Origin: Sphingomonadales bacterium
GTDB lineage: Bacteria; Pseudomonadota; Alphaproteobacteria; Sphingomonadales; Sphingomonadaceae
Direction of reading: 5' to 3'
Assembly (NCBI GenBank): GCA_017302615.1
Contig: JAFLDB010000002.1
Coordinates: 186,001-250,000, forward strand
DNA length: 64,000 nt
A model generated the notes under the pieces. The model worked only from the letters and a program-made list of their open reading frames with translations, was not told where the DNA came from and ran no database searches. Made by a program: the position numbers and the translations under genes. Below are positions 27,053-35,654 of this stretch, piece after piece. Position 1 is the first letter of the stretch; each line of letters begins with the position of its first letter.

Positions 27053-27549
27053 TGACCAAGAAGACCCTCTCCGTCCGCCCGCTTGACGAGCGCACCGAAG
27101 CCCCCGCCCTCCAGAAGCGCGGGCGCGGCTGGGCGATTTCGGACAAGCGGCTCGATGCGATCCACGAGCAGGCCCGCATGAACCGGATGCAGCCGACCGA
27201 GGCCCAGAAACTGCTGGGCGACAAGCTGGGCGAGCAGGAGCTCGGCAAATTCAAGCTGACCCGCCAGCAGGTGATCGGCTCGGCCATCGTCGATTTTGCC
27301 TGCAACCCGCTCAAGCTCGCCGTCTCGATTGACGAGGGCGGCGATCCGGCGCTGGTCGCCCGCCGCGACAAGAGTCTCGAGGCGGTCGGCGTCAAGCTGC
27401 TGCGCTTTCCCGCCGCGCGGGTTCTGGAAGAACCCGATGCCGTGGTGGCGGAAATCCTCGCCGCGATGAAGGCCAGCTACGACGAGCGCGGCCGCGCTCG
27501 GCGCCAGCATTACCAGACACGGGGCGCCCCGCAGCGCCGACAGGGATGA
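27052..27549 (+). CDS. DUF559 (Vsr-like endonuclease fold) protein in suf operon
   Basis: A 165-residue protein. Residues about 48-140 match DUF559: PTEAQKLLGDKL, IVDFACNPLKLAVSID, and a terminal LEAVGVKLLRFPAARVLEEPD. The Asp of VDF is kept, but the usual ELDGGQH is SIDEGGD, losing the Glu and His of the expected active site, so nuclease activity is doubtful. It sits between sufB and sufC with one-base and four-base overlaps. Its role in cluster assembly, if any, is unknown. Confidence 0.82.
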   Translation: MTKKTLSVRPLDERTEAPALQKRGRGWAISDKRLDAIHEQARMNRMQPTEAQKLLGDKLGEQELGKFKLTRQQVIGSAIVDFACNPLKLAVSIDEGGDPALVARRDKSLEAVGVKLLRFPAARVLEEPDAVVAEILAAMKASYDERGRARRQHYQTRGAPQRRQG

Positions 27550-28295
27550 CCATGCTCACCATTGAAAACCTCCACGCCACTGTGGCCGAAAAGCCGATCC
27601 TCAGGGGCCTGTCGCTGAGCCTGGGCGCGGGCGAAGTCCATGCGATCATGGGGCCGAACGGGGCGGGCAAGTCGACCCTGGGCTATACGCTGGGCGGGCG
27701 GCCCGGTTACGAAGTGACCGGCGGCAGCGTGACCTTCATGGGGCAGGACCTGCTGGAACTGGAGCCGCACGAGCGCGCCGCCGCCGGGCTGTTCCTGGGC
27801 TTTCAGTACCCGGTCGAGATACCGGGCGTGTCCTTCGTCCAGTTCCTGCGCGAAAGCCTCAACGCCCAGCGCAAGAGCCGGGGCGAGGAGCCGCTGTCGG
27901 GCGGGGAATTCCTCAAGCTGGCGCGGGAAAAGGCCGCGCTGCTGAAGATGGACATGGACATGCTCAAGCGCCCGGTGAACCTGGGCTTTTCGGGTGGCGA
28001 AAAGAAGCGCGCCGAAATGGTCCAGATGGGCATCCTCGATCCCAAGCTGGCGATCCTGGATGAAACCGATAGCGGCCTCGACATCGACGCGCTGCGGATC
28101 GTCGGCGAAGGGATCAACGCGGTGATGCGCCGTCCGGACAAGGCCGTGCTGCTGATTACCCATTACCAGCGCCTGCTCGACTATGTGAAGCCGGACTTCG
28201 TGCACGTCCTGGCCGGCGGCCGGATCGTCCGGACCGGCGGGCCGGAACTCGCGCTCGAACTGGAAGAGCGCGGTTACGAGGCGGTGGCGGCGTGA
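27546..28295 (+). CDS. sufC: SUF system ATPase SufC
   Basis: A 249-residue ABC-type ATPase that drives the SufBCD scaffold. Walker A is GPNGAGKSTL, the ABC signature is NLGFSGGEKKRAEM, Walker B is LAILDETDSGLDIDALR, and the switch His is in ITHYQRLLDYV. It starts in the stop codon of the DUF559 gene; a second ATG two codons in is an alternative. Its stop overlaps sufD by four bases. Confidence 0.97.
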   Translation: MTMLTIENLHATVAEKPILRGLSLSLGAGEVHAIMGPNGAGKSTLGYTLGGRPGYEVTGGSVTFMGQDLLELEPHERAAAGLFLGFQYPVEIPGVSFVQFLRESLNAQRKSRGEEPLSGGEFLKLAREKAALLKMDMDMLKRPVNLGFSGGEKKRAEMVQMGILDPKLAILDETDSGLDIDALRIVGEGINAVMRRPDKAVLLITHYQRLLDYVKPDFVHVLAGGRIVRTGGPELALELEERGYEAVAA

Positions 28296-29029
28296 GCCAG
28301 GCCCTCGCCTTTCCTACCCGTGGGCAAGAGGACTTCCGCTATGCGGACCTTGCCGCGCTGGAGCCGCTGTGGCCGGTGGCGCAGCAGCGGATCGTGCTGG
28401 CCGCGGGTGAGCGCGGGGCCGAGGCGGTGATTCACACCGGGTCCGAGGCAGTCGCGCGCGACATCGTGATCGAACTGGGTGCGGGGGCGTCTTTTGCGCT
28501 CCATCTGCTCAATGCCGGGCAGGGTTATGGCCGGTTTGCCGTGCAAGTGACCTTGGGCGAAGGGGCCGAGTTCACCCTTGGCGCGGCGCAGCTGGCGGGT
28601 AGCGGACAAGTGCTCGAAGTGGTGACGCAAGTGACTCATGCGGGGCGCGATGCGGTCAGCCGCCAGGTGGTCCGCTCGGTCGCGGGCGGCAAGGGCACGG
28701 TCAACTATCTCGGCAAGGTCCGGGTTGAGCCGGGTGCGGACGGGACCGACGGCGAACAGTCGGTCCGGGCCATGCTGCTCGATCGCAGTGCCACGGCCAA
28801 CAACCGGCCCGAACTGGAAATCTATGCCGATGACGTGAAATGCGCTCACGGCTGCGCGGTGGGCGAGCTGGACGCGAACGCGCTGTTCTACATGGCCCAG
28901 CGCGGCCTGCCGCCAGAGGAAGCCAAGAAGCTGATGCTGCAGGCCTTCGTGGCCCAAGCCTTCGTCGGGGCCGATCAGGAAGAAGTCCTTCTGGAAGCCG
29001 CGCTGGCGGCGCTGGGCAAGCTGGTATGA
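28292..29029 (+). CDS. sufD: SUF scaffold subunit SufD (short form)
   Basis: A 245-residue SufD, much shorter than the about 420-residue enteric form, mainly in the N-terminal half. The conserved C-terminal core is intact (NRPELEIYADDVKCAHGCAV, then ALFYMAQRGLPPEEAKKLML), including the His and Cys of the SufB-SufD interface. GTG start at 28292 overlaps sufC. Confidence 0.93.
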   Translation: MSQALAFPTRGQEDFRYADLAALEPLWPVAQQRIVLAAGERGAEAVIHTGSEAVARDIVIELGAGASFALHLLNAGQGYGRFAVQVTLGEGAEFTLGAAQLAGSGQVLEVVTQVTHAGRDAVSRQVVRSVAGGKGTVNYLGKVRVEPGADGTDGEQSVRAMLLDRSATANNRPELEIYADDVKCAHGCAVGELDANALFYMAQRGLPPEEAKKLMLQAFVAQAFVGADQEEVLLEAALAALGKLV

Positions 29030-30207
29030 GCACCGCCACCCTCTCCCGCCTTGGCAGCAAGGCCGATTTTCCGGGCCTCGCCGGCGGTTGGCATTACCTG
29101 GACAGCGCGGCAACCGCGCAAAAGCCGCAGGGCGTGATCGATGCCTGCACTGCGGCGCTGGGGCGCGACTATGCGACGGTCCACCGCGGGGTCTATGCCC
29201 GCTCGGCCGACATGACCCTGGCGTTTGAAGCGGCGCGGGAAAAGGTCGCCGCGCTGATCGGCGGCCAGCCGCAGGAACTGGTCTTCACCCGCGGCGCGAC
29301 CGAGGCGATCAACCTCCTCGCCTACAGCTATCCGCACAAGGGCCGGGTGCTGCTTTCCACGCTGGAGCATCATTCCAACATCGTGCCGTGGCAACTGGCC
29401 GGCTGGCAGGTCGATGTCTGCCCGCTGACCGCCGATGGGCGGATCGATCTCGATGCCGCCGAGGCGATGCTGACGACCGAGCACACCATGGTGGCCTTCG
29501 CCCATGTTTCCAACGTGCTCGGCTCGATCCTCGATGTGCCGCGCGCGGTGGAACTGGCGCACAAGGTCGGCGCGAAGATCCTGCTCGACGGCTGCCAGGC
29601 AGTGGCGCGCGTGCCGGTCGATGTCGCGGCGCTGGGCTGTGACTTCTATGCCTTCAGCGCGCACAAGCTTTACGGCCCGACCGGGATCGGCGCGCTGTGG
29701 GGCCGCTCCGACCTGCTCGATGCCATGCCGCCGTGGCAGGGCGGCGGGGCCATGATCGACCGGGTGACGTTTGAGCGCACCACTTTTGCCCCCGCCCCGC
29801 AGCGGTTCGAGGCCGGGACCCCGGCAATCGTCGAGGCGATCGGCTTCGGCGCGGCGGCGGACTATGTCCGCGGTCTGGGCCTGACCGCGATCCACGCGCA
29901 TGAAGCCGCCCTGGTGGCGCAGCTGCGCGCCGAGCTGGCCAGGCGCAACGACATCACCCTGTTCGGGCCCGCGGACAGCGCCGGGATCGTCTCCTTCGCA
30001 ATGGACGGCGTGCATCCGCATGACCTAGGCACCATATTGGACGACGGCGGCGTGGCGATCCGCGCCGGGCACCACTGTGCCCAGCCGCTGATGGACCATC
30101 TGGGCGTGGCTGCCACGGCGCGGGCCAGCTTCGGGCTCTATTCTGACGAAAGCGATGTGGCCGCGCTGCTGGCCGGAATTGAAAGGACACGGAGGATCTT
30201 CGGATGA
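29026..30207 (+). CDS. sufS: Cysteine desulfurase SufS
   Basis: A 393-residue class II PLP cysteine desulfurase giving the persulfide for cluster assembly. Key segments are LDSAATAQKPQGVIDA, the THR-like VFTRGATEAINLLAYSY, EHHSNIVPWQ, the PLP-Lys in FSAHKLYGPTGIGAL, and the active-site Cys in RAGHHCAQPLMDHLG. No SufE gene is in the window. It overlaps sufD and sufT by four bases each. Confidence 0.96.
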   Translation: MSTATLSRLGSKADFPGLAGGWHYLDSAATAQKPQGVIDACTAALGRDYATVHRGVYARSADMTLAFEAAREKVAALIGGQPQELVFTRGATEAINLLAYSYPHKGRVLLSTLEHHSNIVPWQLAGWQVDVCPLTADGRIDLDAAEAMLTTEHTMVAFAHVSNVLGSILDVPRAVELAHKVGAKILLDGCQAVARVPVDVAALGCDFYAFSAHKLYGPTGIGALWGRSDLLDAMPPWQGGGAMIDRVTFERTTFAPAPQRFEAGTPAIVEAIGFGAAADYVRGLGLTAIHAHEAALVAQLRAELARRNDITLFGPADSAGIVSFAMDGVHPHDLGTILDDGGVAIRAGHHCAQPLMDHLGVAATARASFGLYSDESDVAALLAGIERTRRIFG

Positions 30208-30692
30208 GCACCTCTGACAACATCGGCGAACCGCGCTTCACGGTCGAGGAAGTCGACAGCGTCGCCCCGCCGCCGCGCGCCAAGGTGGAAGACGCCGAAA
30301 GCCCGGCCGAAAAGCTGGAGCGCAAGCGCGACTATCTGGAAGGCTTCCTGGCCGAAAAGCCGCAGGGCGTATCCCCCGGCGCGCCGGGCGGGGACATCTA
30401 TGAAGGCGTGATCGCCGCGCTGAAGGACATTTTCGACCCGGAAATTCCGGTCAATATCTATGACCTGGGGCTGATCTATGGTGTCGATGTGGCCGATGAC
30501 GGCGGCGTGGTGGTAACCATGACGCTGACCACCCCGCATTGCCCGGTGGCCGAATCGATGCCGGGCGAAGTCGAACTGCGGGTTGGCGCGGTGCCGGGCG
30601 TACGCGATGCCGAAGTGAACCTGGTGTGGGATCCGCCATGGGATCCGGCCAAAATGAGCGACGAGGCCCGGCTCGAGCTGGGGATGTTGTAG
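30204..30692 (+). CDS. sufT: SufT, MIP18/DUF59-domain Fe-S assembly factor
   Basis: A 162-residue protein. The DUF59 domain spans about residues 65-160, with IFDPEIPVNIYDLGLIYGVDV and the conserved Cys in TTPHCPVAESMPGEVE, then VWDPPWDPAKMSDEARLELG. SufT helps Fe-S maturation under high demand. The N-terminal 60 residues are charged and probably flexible. Start ATG 30204 overlaps sufS. Confidence 0.93.
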   Translation: MSTSDNIGEPRFTVEEVDSVAPPPRAKVEDAESPAEKLERKRDYLEGFLAEKPQGVSPGAPGGDIYEGVIAALKDIFDPEIPVNIYDLGLIYGVDVADDGGVVVTMTLTTPHCPVAESMPGEVELRVGAVPGVRDAEVNLVWDPPWDPAKMSDEARLELGML

Positions 30693-30714
30693 GTTGCGGG
30701 TCAGTCACCCACAT

Positions 30715-30780
30715 CCGTTCGTGTCGAGCGAAATCGAGACACGGGCGCATGGGTGTCTCGACTTCGCTCGACACGAACGG
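30715..30780. repeat. REP-like palindromic repeat between sufT and sufA
   Basis: Two 28-base arms (30715-30742 and 30753-30780) are reverse complements with a single mismatch, separated by ten bases. The arm core GTGTCGAGCGAAGTCGAGAC resembles a palindrome I associate with sphingomonad REP elements. It ends five bases before the sufA ATG. No other copy was seen in this window. Confidence 0.85.
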
Positions 30781-30785
30781 AACAG

Positions 30786-31145
30786 ATGACAATGGCTACC
30801 ACAACCCGCCAGCGCCCCGCCGCCGTGATCCTGACGCCTGCCGCCGAAGCGCGGGTGGCAAAACTGATGGCCGATGCGCCCGAAGGCACGATCGGGGTCA
30901 AGCTTTCCACCCCGCGCCGGGGCTGTTCCGGGCTGGCCTATTCGGTCGACTATGTCAGCGAGGCGAACGCTTTTGACGAGAAGATCGAAACCCCCGGCGG
31001 GCTGTTCTTCATCGATGCCGCTTCGGTGCTGTACCTGATCGGCAGCACGATGGACTGGGTGGAAGACGATTTCACCGCCGGCTTCGTCTTCCAGAACCCT
31101 AACGCCAAAGGAGCCTGTGGCTGCGGGGAAAGTTTTACGGTATAA
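30786..31145 (+). CDS. sufA: A-type Fe-S carrier SufA
   Basis: A 119-residue A-type carrier. The three cluster cysteines are in RRGCSGLAYSVDY and KGACGCGESF. It is the second A-type protein in the window besides erpA. Its start region is abnormal: a REP palindrome ends five bases upstream of ATG 30786, leaving only a weak GGAAC as ribosome-binding site. ATG 30792 is an alternative start. It closes the SUF operon. Confidence 0.93.
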   Translation: MTMATTTRQRPAAVILTPAAEARVAKLMADAPEGTIGVKLSTPRRGCSGLAYSVDYVSEANAFDEKIETPGGLFFIDAASVLYLIGSTMDWVEDDFTAGFVFQNPNAKGACGCGESFTV

Positions 31146-31153
31146 CAGCCGCC

Positions 31154-31369
31154 ATGCCGAGCTCCGATCCCTTGCCCCCGTCGAAAACACAGGCGATGCG
31201 CGCGCAGATGCGCGCGCCGATGGACAGGGATGACCGTCGTCTTATCGCCGAAGCTGTCAGGGCCTTGCGGGAACGCCGCCGACCGTCCGAAGGTGGCGAA
31301 ACAATCCCGGCAGTTACGCCGCGCGGGCCGGTTCCCATGACCGGAGGCGCGGAAGCGCCGATCGAATAG
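31154..31369 (+). CDS. Short hypothetical protein
   Basis: A 71-residue Arg/Pro-rich frame starting eight bases after the sufA stop. It is hydrophilic, with one possible helix (RDDRRLIAEAVRALRERR) and no recognisable domain. Its position at the end of the operon makes it plausible, but the ribosome-binding site is poor and it may not be translated. Confidence 0.4.
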   Translation: MPSSDPLPPSKTQAMRAQMRAPMDRDDRRLIAEAVRALRERRRPSEGGETIPAVTPRGPVPMTGGAEAPIE

Positions 31370-31372
31370 TGA

Positions 31373-32347
31373 TCAGCCCTGCGGCCGGGGCACGAAAGTC
31401 TCGCCGGTTTCCTCGTCGATGAAGGCGATCAGGGCCTTTTCCATCTCGTCGAGTTCCTCGTCGGCTTCCAGCATGTCGTGCAGCCACGAATGTTCCTCGG
31501 GGACCAGCAGGCTGGCTGTTTCCGCCTCGTCATCCCAGTCGGCCAGATAGTCCGGCTCGTCCCCGCCGATCTTCAGCAGGCTGCCGAAGCCATCGACATC
31601 GGGCTTGCTGGTCACCATGCGGTTCAGGAAGCCGCCGATGCCGGCCCCTTCGCGGGCCATGAACTGTTCCAGCTCGCGCGCCCGTTCCGGGGTGAGCGCT
31701 TCATTGCCGCCAAAGCCCAGCAGGAACTGGGCCACGCCCTTGACGAACAGGTCGTGCCATTCGGGCGCATTGGCCTCGTAGAGAGTCGCGTCCTTGATCC
31801 GGAACAGCAGTTCGGCCTCGGCCTTGCTGACCCCGGCCGGGCGCTCGCTGCCGGTACCGAAGATCAGGCGGCGCAGGATTGCCACTTCGGTGGCATTGAT
31901 GCCCTGGCGGGTCAGTTCGCCATGACGGGTCGGGCCTTCGCCCAGCGTTACCGCTTCTTCCACCTGGCGCAGCGCATAGTCGCGCAGCGCCTGGGGGACG
32001 CTGGTCGCCACCTCGATTACCCGGACCAGCAGCTCCAGTTCGGCCAAGGTGCAGACCCGGCCGTCGCGATCGACCCGCGCGATCAGCTCTTCGGCCATTT
32101 CCGGATCGACATAGCCGCGTGGCTCGACCTGGAAGACGATGAAGCTGGTCAGCGCCTCGACAAAGAAGTCGCACCACTCACGCGTGGGTTCCTCGCAGGT
32201 CTCGTTGGCCACGAACAGCGATTCGGCCTCGTCCGGGCTCATCTTGCCGTCGGCCCAGCCAAGGCGGCGCAGTTCAAGGATTTCCTCGGCCGAGATCCGC
32301 CCATCGGCGGCGATCTGGGTGGTGAGGTCTCCGAATTCCAGACTCAT
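31373..32347 (-). CDS. Acidic protein of unknown function
   Basis: A 324-residue soluble acidic protein. It seems to contain repeated helical units with EF-hand-like phrases: ITAQIAADGRISAEEILELRR-like N-terminus with WADGKMSPDEAESLFVANE, a second RVDRDGRVCTLAELELL, and a third SKAEAELLFRIKDAT. The pattern recalls TerB-like helical proteins, but I cannot assign it. It is monocistronic and convergent with the suf operon. Confidence 0.8.
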   Translation of the reverse strand: MSLEFGDLTTQIAADGRISAEEILELRRLGWADGKMSPDEAESLFVANETCEEPTREWCDFFVEALTSFIVFQVEPRGYVDPEMAEELIARVDRDGRVCTLAELELLVRVIEVATSVPQALRDYALRQVEEAVTLGEGPTRHGELTRQGINATEVAILRRLIFGTGSERPAGVSKAEAELLFRIKDATLYEANAPEWHDLFVKGVAQFLLGFGGNEALTPERARELEQFMAREGAGIGGFLNRMVTSKPDVDGFGSLLKIGGDEPDYLADWDDEAETASLLVPEEHSWLHDMLEADEELDEMEKALIAFIDEETGETFVPRPQG

Positions 32348-32441
32348 GGCGCACAGGCCCCCGTCACATTGATACGCAGGTGCTTGTGCCGGACTATCCT
32401 TAAATCCGGGTTACCCGCTGCTGCTTACCTTGTCGGTTGGC

Positions 32442-32852
32442 TTATCGGCCGCGCAATGCAGCCACGCAGGCGGCGCGGTCCACGTCCTGTCCGTCGCTGG
32501 CGCGGCGCGCTTCGACATAGGTCGCTTCCGGCTCGCGCCCGGGGGCCGGGGGATAGAGATAGATATCGAGCACGCAGGCACTGCCGGTGAATTGCAGCTT
32601 GCGGGCATCGCCTTCCCATACTTCCAGCCGGGCCGGGCCGAACTGGTCGATCAGTTCGGGAATCCGCGCGCCGATCACTCCGTCCAGCCCCGGCGCGGCC
32701 AGCACGCGCGGACGCGGCGGCGGAGCGCTGGCTGGAACCCGCACCGGTACCCGCGCGACCGGGCCTTTCGCACTGCCCGGTCCGGCCCCGCCCGATGCAC
32801 AGGCGGACAGCAGGATCGTGAGCGATGCGAGGGGGATCAGCTTGCCAGTCAT
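32442..32852 (-). CDS. Putative lipoprotein
   Basis: A 136-residue protein with a lipoprotein signal (LIPLASLTILLSAC, Cys at about residue 18), followed by a Pro/Ala linker. The C-terminal domain (IGARIPELIDQFGPARLEVWEG, then GSACVLDIYLYP) has two cysteines. It resembles small SmpA/OmlA-like folds only in feel. It overlaps the upstream EI24 gene by four bases. Confidence 0.75.
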   Translation of the reverse strand: MTGKLIPLASLTILLSACASGGAGPGSAKGPVARVPVRVPASAPPPRPRVLAAPGLDGVIGARIPELIDQFGPARLEVWEGDARKLQFTGSACVLDIYLYPPAPGREPEATYVEARRASDGQDVDRAACVAALRGR

Positions 32853-33520
32853 GCGAGGGATCGGCCCTTGCGATGAATCAGGTGGACCGCGCAAGCCGCG
32901 CCAAGGAATGGTGCGACGAAATTCGCCACAGGCACGGTGAGCAGAACCGCGATGACCCCGCCCAGCAGCAGGCGCTCCACCCCCGATAGCGGCGGCGGGC
33001 TGTCCGGCGACGGGCGGTGGCGCAGCCAGACCATGTCCTGCAGCTCGCGCCCCAGCAGCACGGCGTTGACGGCCAGGAACACCAGCGGCGCACCAACTCC
33101 GGTCACCGCAAGGACCAGCGCGATGGGCAGGGCGATGAGGTTGTAAAGCAGTGCGCGGCCTGCCCCGGCCACGGCCTTCAGCCCTTCCTCGTGCAGGCCC
33201 AGCTTGCGGGCGCGCGCCGCCATTTCGGGATAGTCGCGGCTTTCCACCGCCAGCACCACTTCATCGGCAAAGAACTGCAGCACGGCCAGGGCCAGGATCC
33301 GCCACAGCAGCCACCCGGCCAGCACCACCACCAGCACCGCCACGGCATCGCCCAGACCATCGTTGGGCCACAGCCGGTCGATCAGGGCGGAGAGGCCATA
33401 CCACCCGGCGCCGGCCAGCACGGCAAACACCAGCAGTGTCAGCGCCAGGCTCTTCAGCCAGATCGGCAGCAGATGGCGATCGGCCAGGCTGGACAGGGCG
33501 CGGAGGAAGGCACTTGCCAT
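32849..33520 (-). CDS. EI24-domain (CysZ-like) membrane protein
   Basis: A 223-residue integral membrane protein with five or six hydrophobic segments. The arrangement (SLALTLLVFAVLAG, LVVVLAGWLLWRILALAVLQFF, ALPIALVLAVTGVG) and the FFADEVVLAVESRDYPEMAARA loop match EI24/CysZ proteins. CysZ imports sulfate, but that role is not shown here because no cys genes are nearby. Start ATG 33520. It is coupled to the lipoprotein by an ATGA overlap. Confidence 0.8.
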   Translation of the reverse strand: MASAFLRALSSLADRHLLPIWLKSLALTLLVFAVLAGAGWYGLSALIDRLWPNDGLGDAVAVLVVVLAGWLLWRILALAVLQFFADEVVLAVESRDYPEMAARARKLGLHEEGLKAVAGAGRALLYNLIALPIALVLAVTGVGAPLVFLAVNAVLLGRELQDMVWLRHRPSPDSPPPLSGVERLLLGGVIAVLLTVPVANFVAPFLGAACAVHLIHRKGRSLA

Positions 33521-33639
33521 CGCAGCGGAATTGCCCGCCCGGCCAGCGCTGTCAACGCCGCTTCCCTCTGGAGCCAAAAGCGGCTAGGCGCGGGCGCGCT
33601 TTCACGGCCGAATATGCCGCCAAATACAGGGGTTCCTTC

Positions 33640-34641
33640 ATGTCCAAGCCGTCCGTCCAGGTCATTGCCATCGGCAATGCCATCGTCGATGTCATGGCCC
33701 CGTGCGAGGACGAGCTGATCGAACGCTTCGGCATGACCCGCGGCGGGATGACCCTGATCGACACTGACCGCGCGCACGAGCTGTACGAGGCGATGGGCCC
33801 GGCGCGCGAGATTTCGGGCGGGTCGGCCGCCAACACCCTGGCGGGTCTGGCCGCGCTGGGTTCATCCTGCGCCTTCATCGGCCAGGTTGCCGACGATCAG
33901 CTGGGTGAAGTCTTTGCCCACGATATCCGGGCCGGCGGGATCCGTTTCGACGTGGCGCCCCGCGCCGGCGATCCGCCGACGGCACGCTGCCTGATCTTCG
34001 TCACGCCCGATGGCCAGCGGACCATGAACACCTTCCTCGGTGCTTCGCAGTTCCTGCCGCCGGCCGCGCTGGACGAGGCCGCGATTGCCGATGCCGAAGT
34101 GCTCTATCTGGAAGGCTATCTGTGGGACCCGGAAGAGCCGCGCGCGGCCATGCGCCGGGCGATTGGCGCGGCCCGTAATGCCGGACGCAAGGTGGCTTTC
34201 ACCCTCTCCGACGCTTTCGTGATCCAGCGTCACGGCGCGGATTTCCGGGCGATGATCGAAACCGGCGACATCGATATCCTGTTTGCCAACCACATCGAAC
34301 TGGCCGCGCTGACCGGGCACGACGATTTCCATGCCGGGATCGATGCGCTGAAGGACAAGGTTCCGCTGCTGGTGGTAACCCGCAGCGAGCAGGGCGCGGT
34401 CGCTGCGACCGGCGGCGAACTGTTCGAGGTTCCGGCCGAGCCGGTCGAGCGGGTGGTCGACACCACCGGTGCGGGCGACCTGTTCGCCGCCGGGTTCCTG
34501 CATGGCCACGTGAATGGCCGTCCGGTGGCCGAATGCCTGCGGCTGGGCGCGATCTGCGCGGCCGAAGTGATCTCGCACTACGGGGCGCGCCCGGAAGCCG
34601 ATCTCAAGGCTCTTGCCGCCGCGCGGTTGGGTCGGGGCTGA
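33640..34641 (+). CDS. PfkB-family carbohydrate kinase, adenosine-kinase-like
   Basis: A 333-residue ribokinase-fold kinase. PfkB signatures are present: GGSAANTLAGLAALG near residue 50, and the C-terminal VVDTTGAGDLFAAGFLHG with the catalytic Asp in GAGD. The N-terminus (VQVIAIGNAIVDVMAPCED) resembles adenosine kinase. The substrate is not provable from sequence. Start ATG 33640 with an AGGGGTT-like ribosome-binding site. Confidence 0.9.
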   Translation: MSKPSVQVIAIGNAIVDVMAPCEDELIERFGMTRGGMTLIDTDRAHELYEAMGPAREISGGSAANTLAGLAALGSSCAFIGQVADDQLGEVFAHDIRAGGIRFDVAPRAGDPPTARCLIFVTPDGQRTMNTFLGASQFLPPAALDEAAIADAEVLYLEGYLWDPEEPRAAMRRAIGAARNAGRKVAFTLSDAFVIQRHGADFRAMIETGDIDILFANHIELAALTGHDDFHAGIDALKDKVPLLVVTRSEQGAVAATGGELFEVPAEPVERVVDTTGAGDLFAAGFLHGHVNGRPVAECLRLGAICAAEVISHYGARPEADLKALAAARLGRG

Positions 34642-34656
34642 TCGTTAAGCGATTCG

Positions 34657-34677
34657 ATTTCCACAGGTTTATCCACT
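34657..34677 (+). promoter_or_regulatory. Candidate DnaA-box pair upstream of mipZ
   Basis: TTATCCACT at 34669-34677 matches the DnaA box TTATCCACA at eight of nine bases, and ATTTCCACA at 34657-34665 matches at seven of nine. Both point the same way with 12-bp spacing, 63 bases before the mipZ start. This suggests, but does not show, coupling of mipZ to replication. Confidence 0.4.
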
Positions 34678-34739
34678 AGCATTTCCACCTAGCCCGATTC
34701 GCACTTTCTGCGCCACCGGGCCGGACGGGGGTCAGTGGC

Positions 34740-35654
34740 ATGAATGTTGTCGCTCCGATCGGGCAATTCGCCAGCCGCCGCGATGTGGCCACCGATGGCG
34801 AGCACCCGCGTGTGGTGGTGGCCGATATCGCGGCCCGCCCGCGCAGCACGGCCCGGATCATCACAGTCGCCAACGAAAAGGGCGGAGTGGGCAAGACCAC
34901 GCTGGCCTTGCACCTTGCCGTGGCTCTGGCCGACACCGGCCACAAGGTGCTGGCCATCGATCTCGATCGCCGCCAGCAATCGCTCAACCGGGTCCTGACC
35001 AACCGAGACGGCACCGCCCGGCGGCTGGGCGTGCGGCTGCCGCTGCCGCGCCATCTCGTGCTGCAACAGCAGTCCGGTGCCATGTTGTGCCAGGAAGTGG
35101 CCCGGCTGGGGTGGGATTGCGACTATGTGGTGATCGACGCGCCCGGGCATGACAGCCCGATCGGCCGCCGCGCGATTGCCATGGCCGACCTGCTGGTCTC
35201 GCCGCTCAATTGCTCGTTCCTCGATCTCGACCTGATCGGCCGGTTCCATCCGGTCAATGGCCGCCTGCTGGGCCCGGGCTGCTTTGCCGCAATGGTCGGC
35301 GAACTGCGCGCGGCTAGGGAAGAGGCCGGGCTATCGGGGCCTGACTGGCTGGTTGTGCTCAACCGCAAGCGGCGCGAAACCAGCCACAACCAGTCCAAGG
35401 TGGAAGCCGCGCTGGGCAAGCTCGCGCCGCGCCTGGGCTTCCGCCTGGGTGCCGGACTGCACGAACGGGTTGCCTACCGCGACCTGTTCGAGCTGGGCCT
35501 GACCCACCTTGATCTGCACCGCATCCCGGACCTGCCGCGCAGCCGGGGTGTGGCGGCGGCGGAAATCCTCCAGCTGCTCGACGATCTGCGGCTGGAACCC
35601 GCCGGGCCGGAAGCCGCCAACGTGCTGCCGCTTCAGCCGGCCCACTTGGGATAG
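34740..35654 (+). CDS. mipZ: MipZ division-plane positioning ATPase
   Basis: A 304-residue ParA/MinD-type ATPase. The deviant Walker A is ANEKGGVGKTTLALHLA, switch I is near DLDRRQQSLNRVL, and Walker B is CDYVVIDAPGHDS. The C-terminal NRKRRETSHNQSKVEAALGKL and LGFRLGAGLHERVAYRDLF are specific to MipZ rather than ParA. MipZ binds ParB near the origin and blocks FtsZ assembly away from midcell. The first about 40 residues are an extension. Its 3' end overlaps the convergent AraC gene by 22 bases. Confidence 0.92.
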   Translation: MNVVAPIGQFASRRDVATDGEHPRVVVADIAARPRSTARIITVANEKGGVGKTTLALHLAVALADTGHKVLAIDLDRRQQSLNRVLTNRDGTARRLGVRLPLPRHLVLQQQSGAMLCQEVARLGWDCDYVVIDAPGHDSPIGRRAIAMADLLVSPLNCSFLDLDLIGRFHPVNGRLLGPGCFAAMVGELRAAREEAGLSGPDWLVVLNRKRRETSHNQSKVEAALGKLAPRLGFRLGAGLHERVAYRDLFELGLTHLDLHRIPDLPRSRGVAAAEILQLLDDLRLEPAGPEAANVLPLQPAHLG

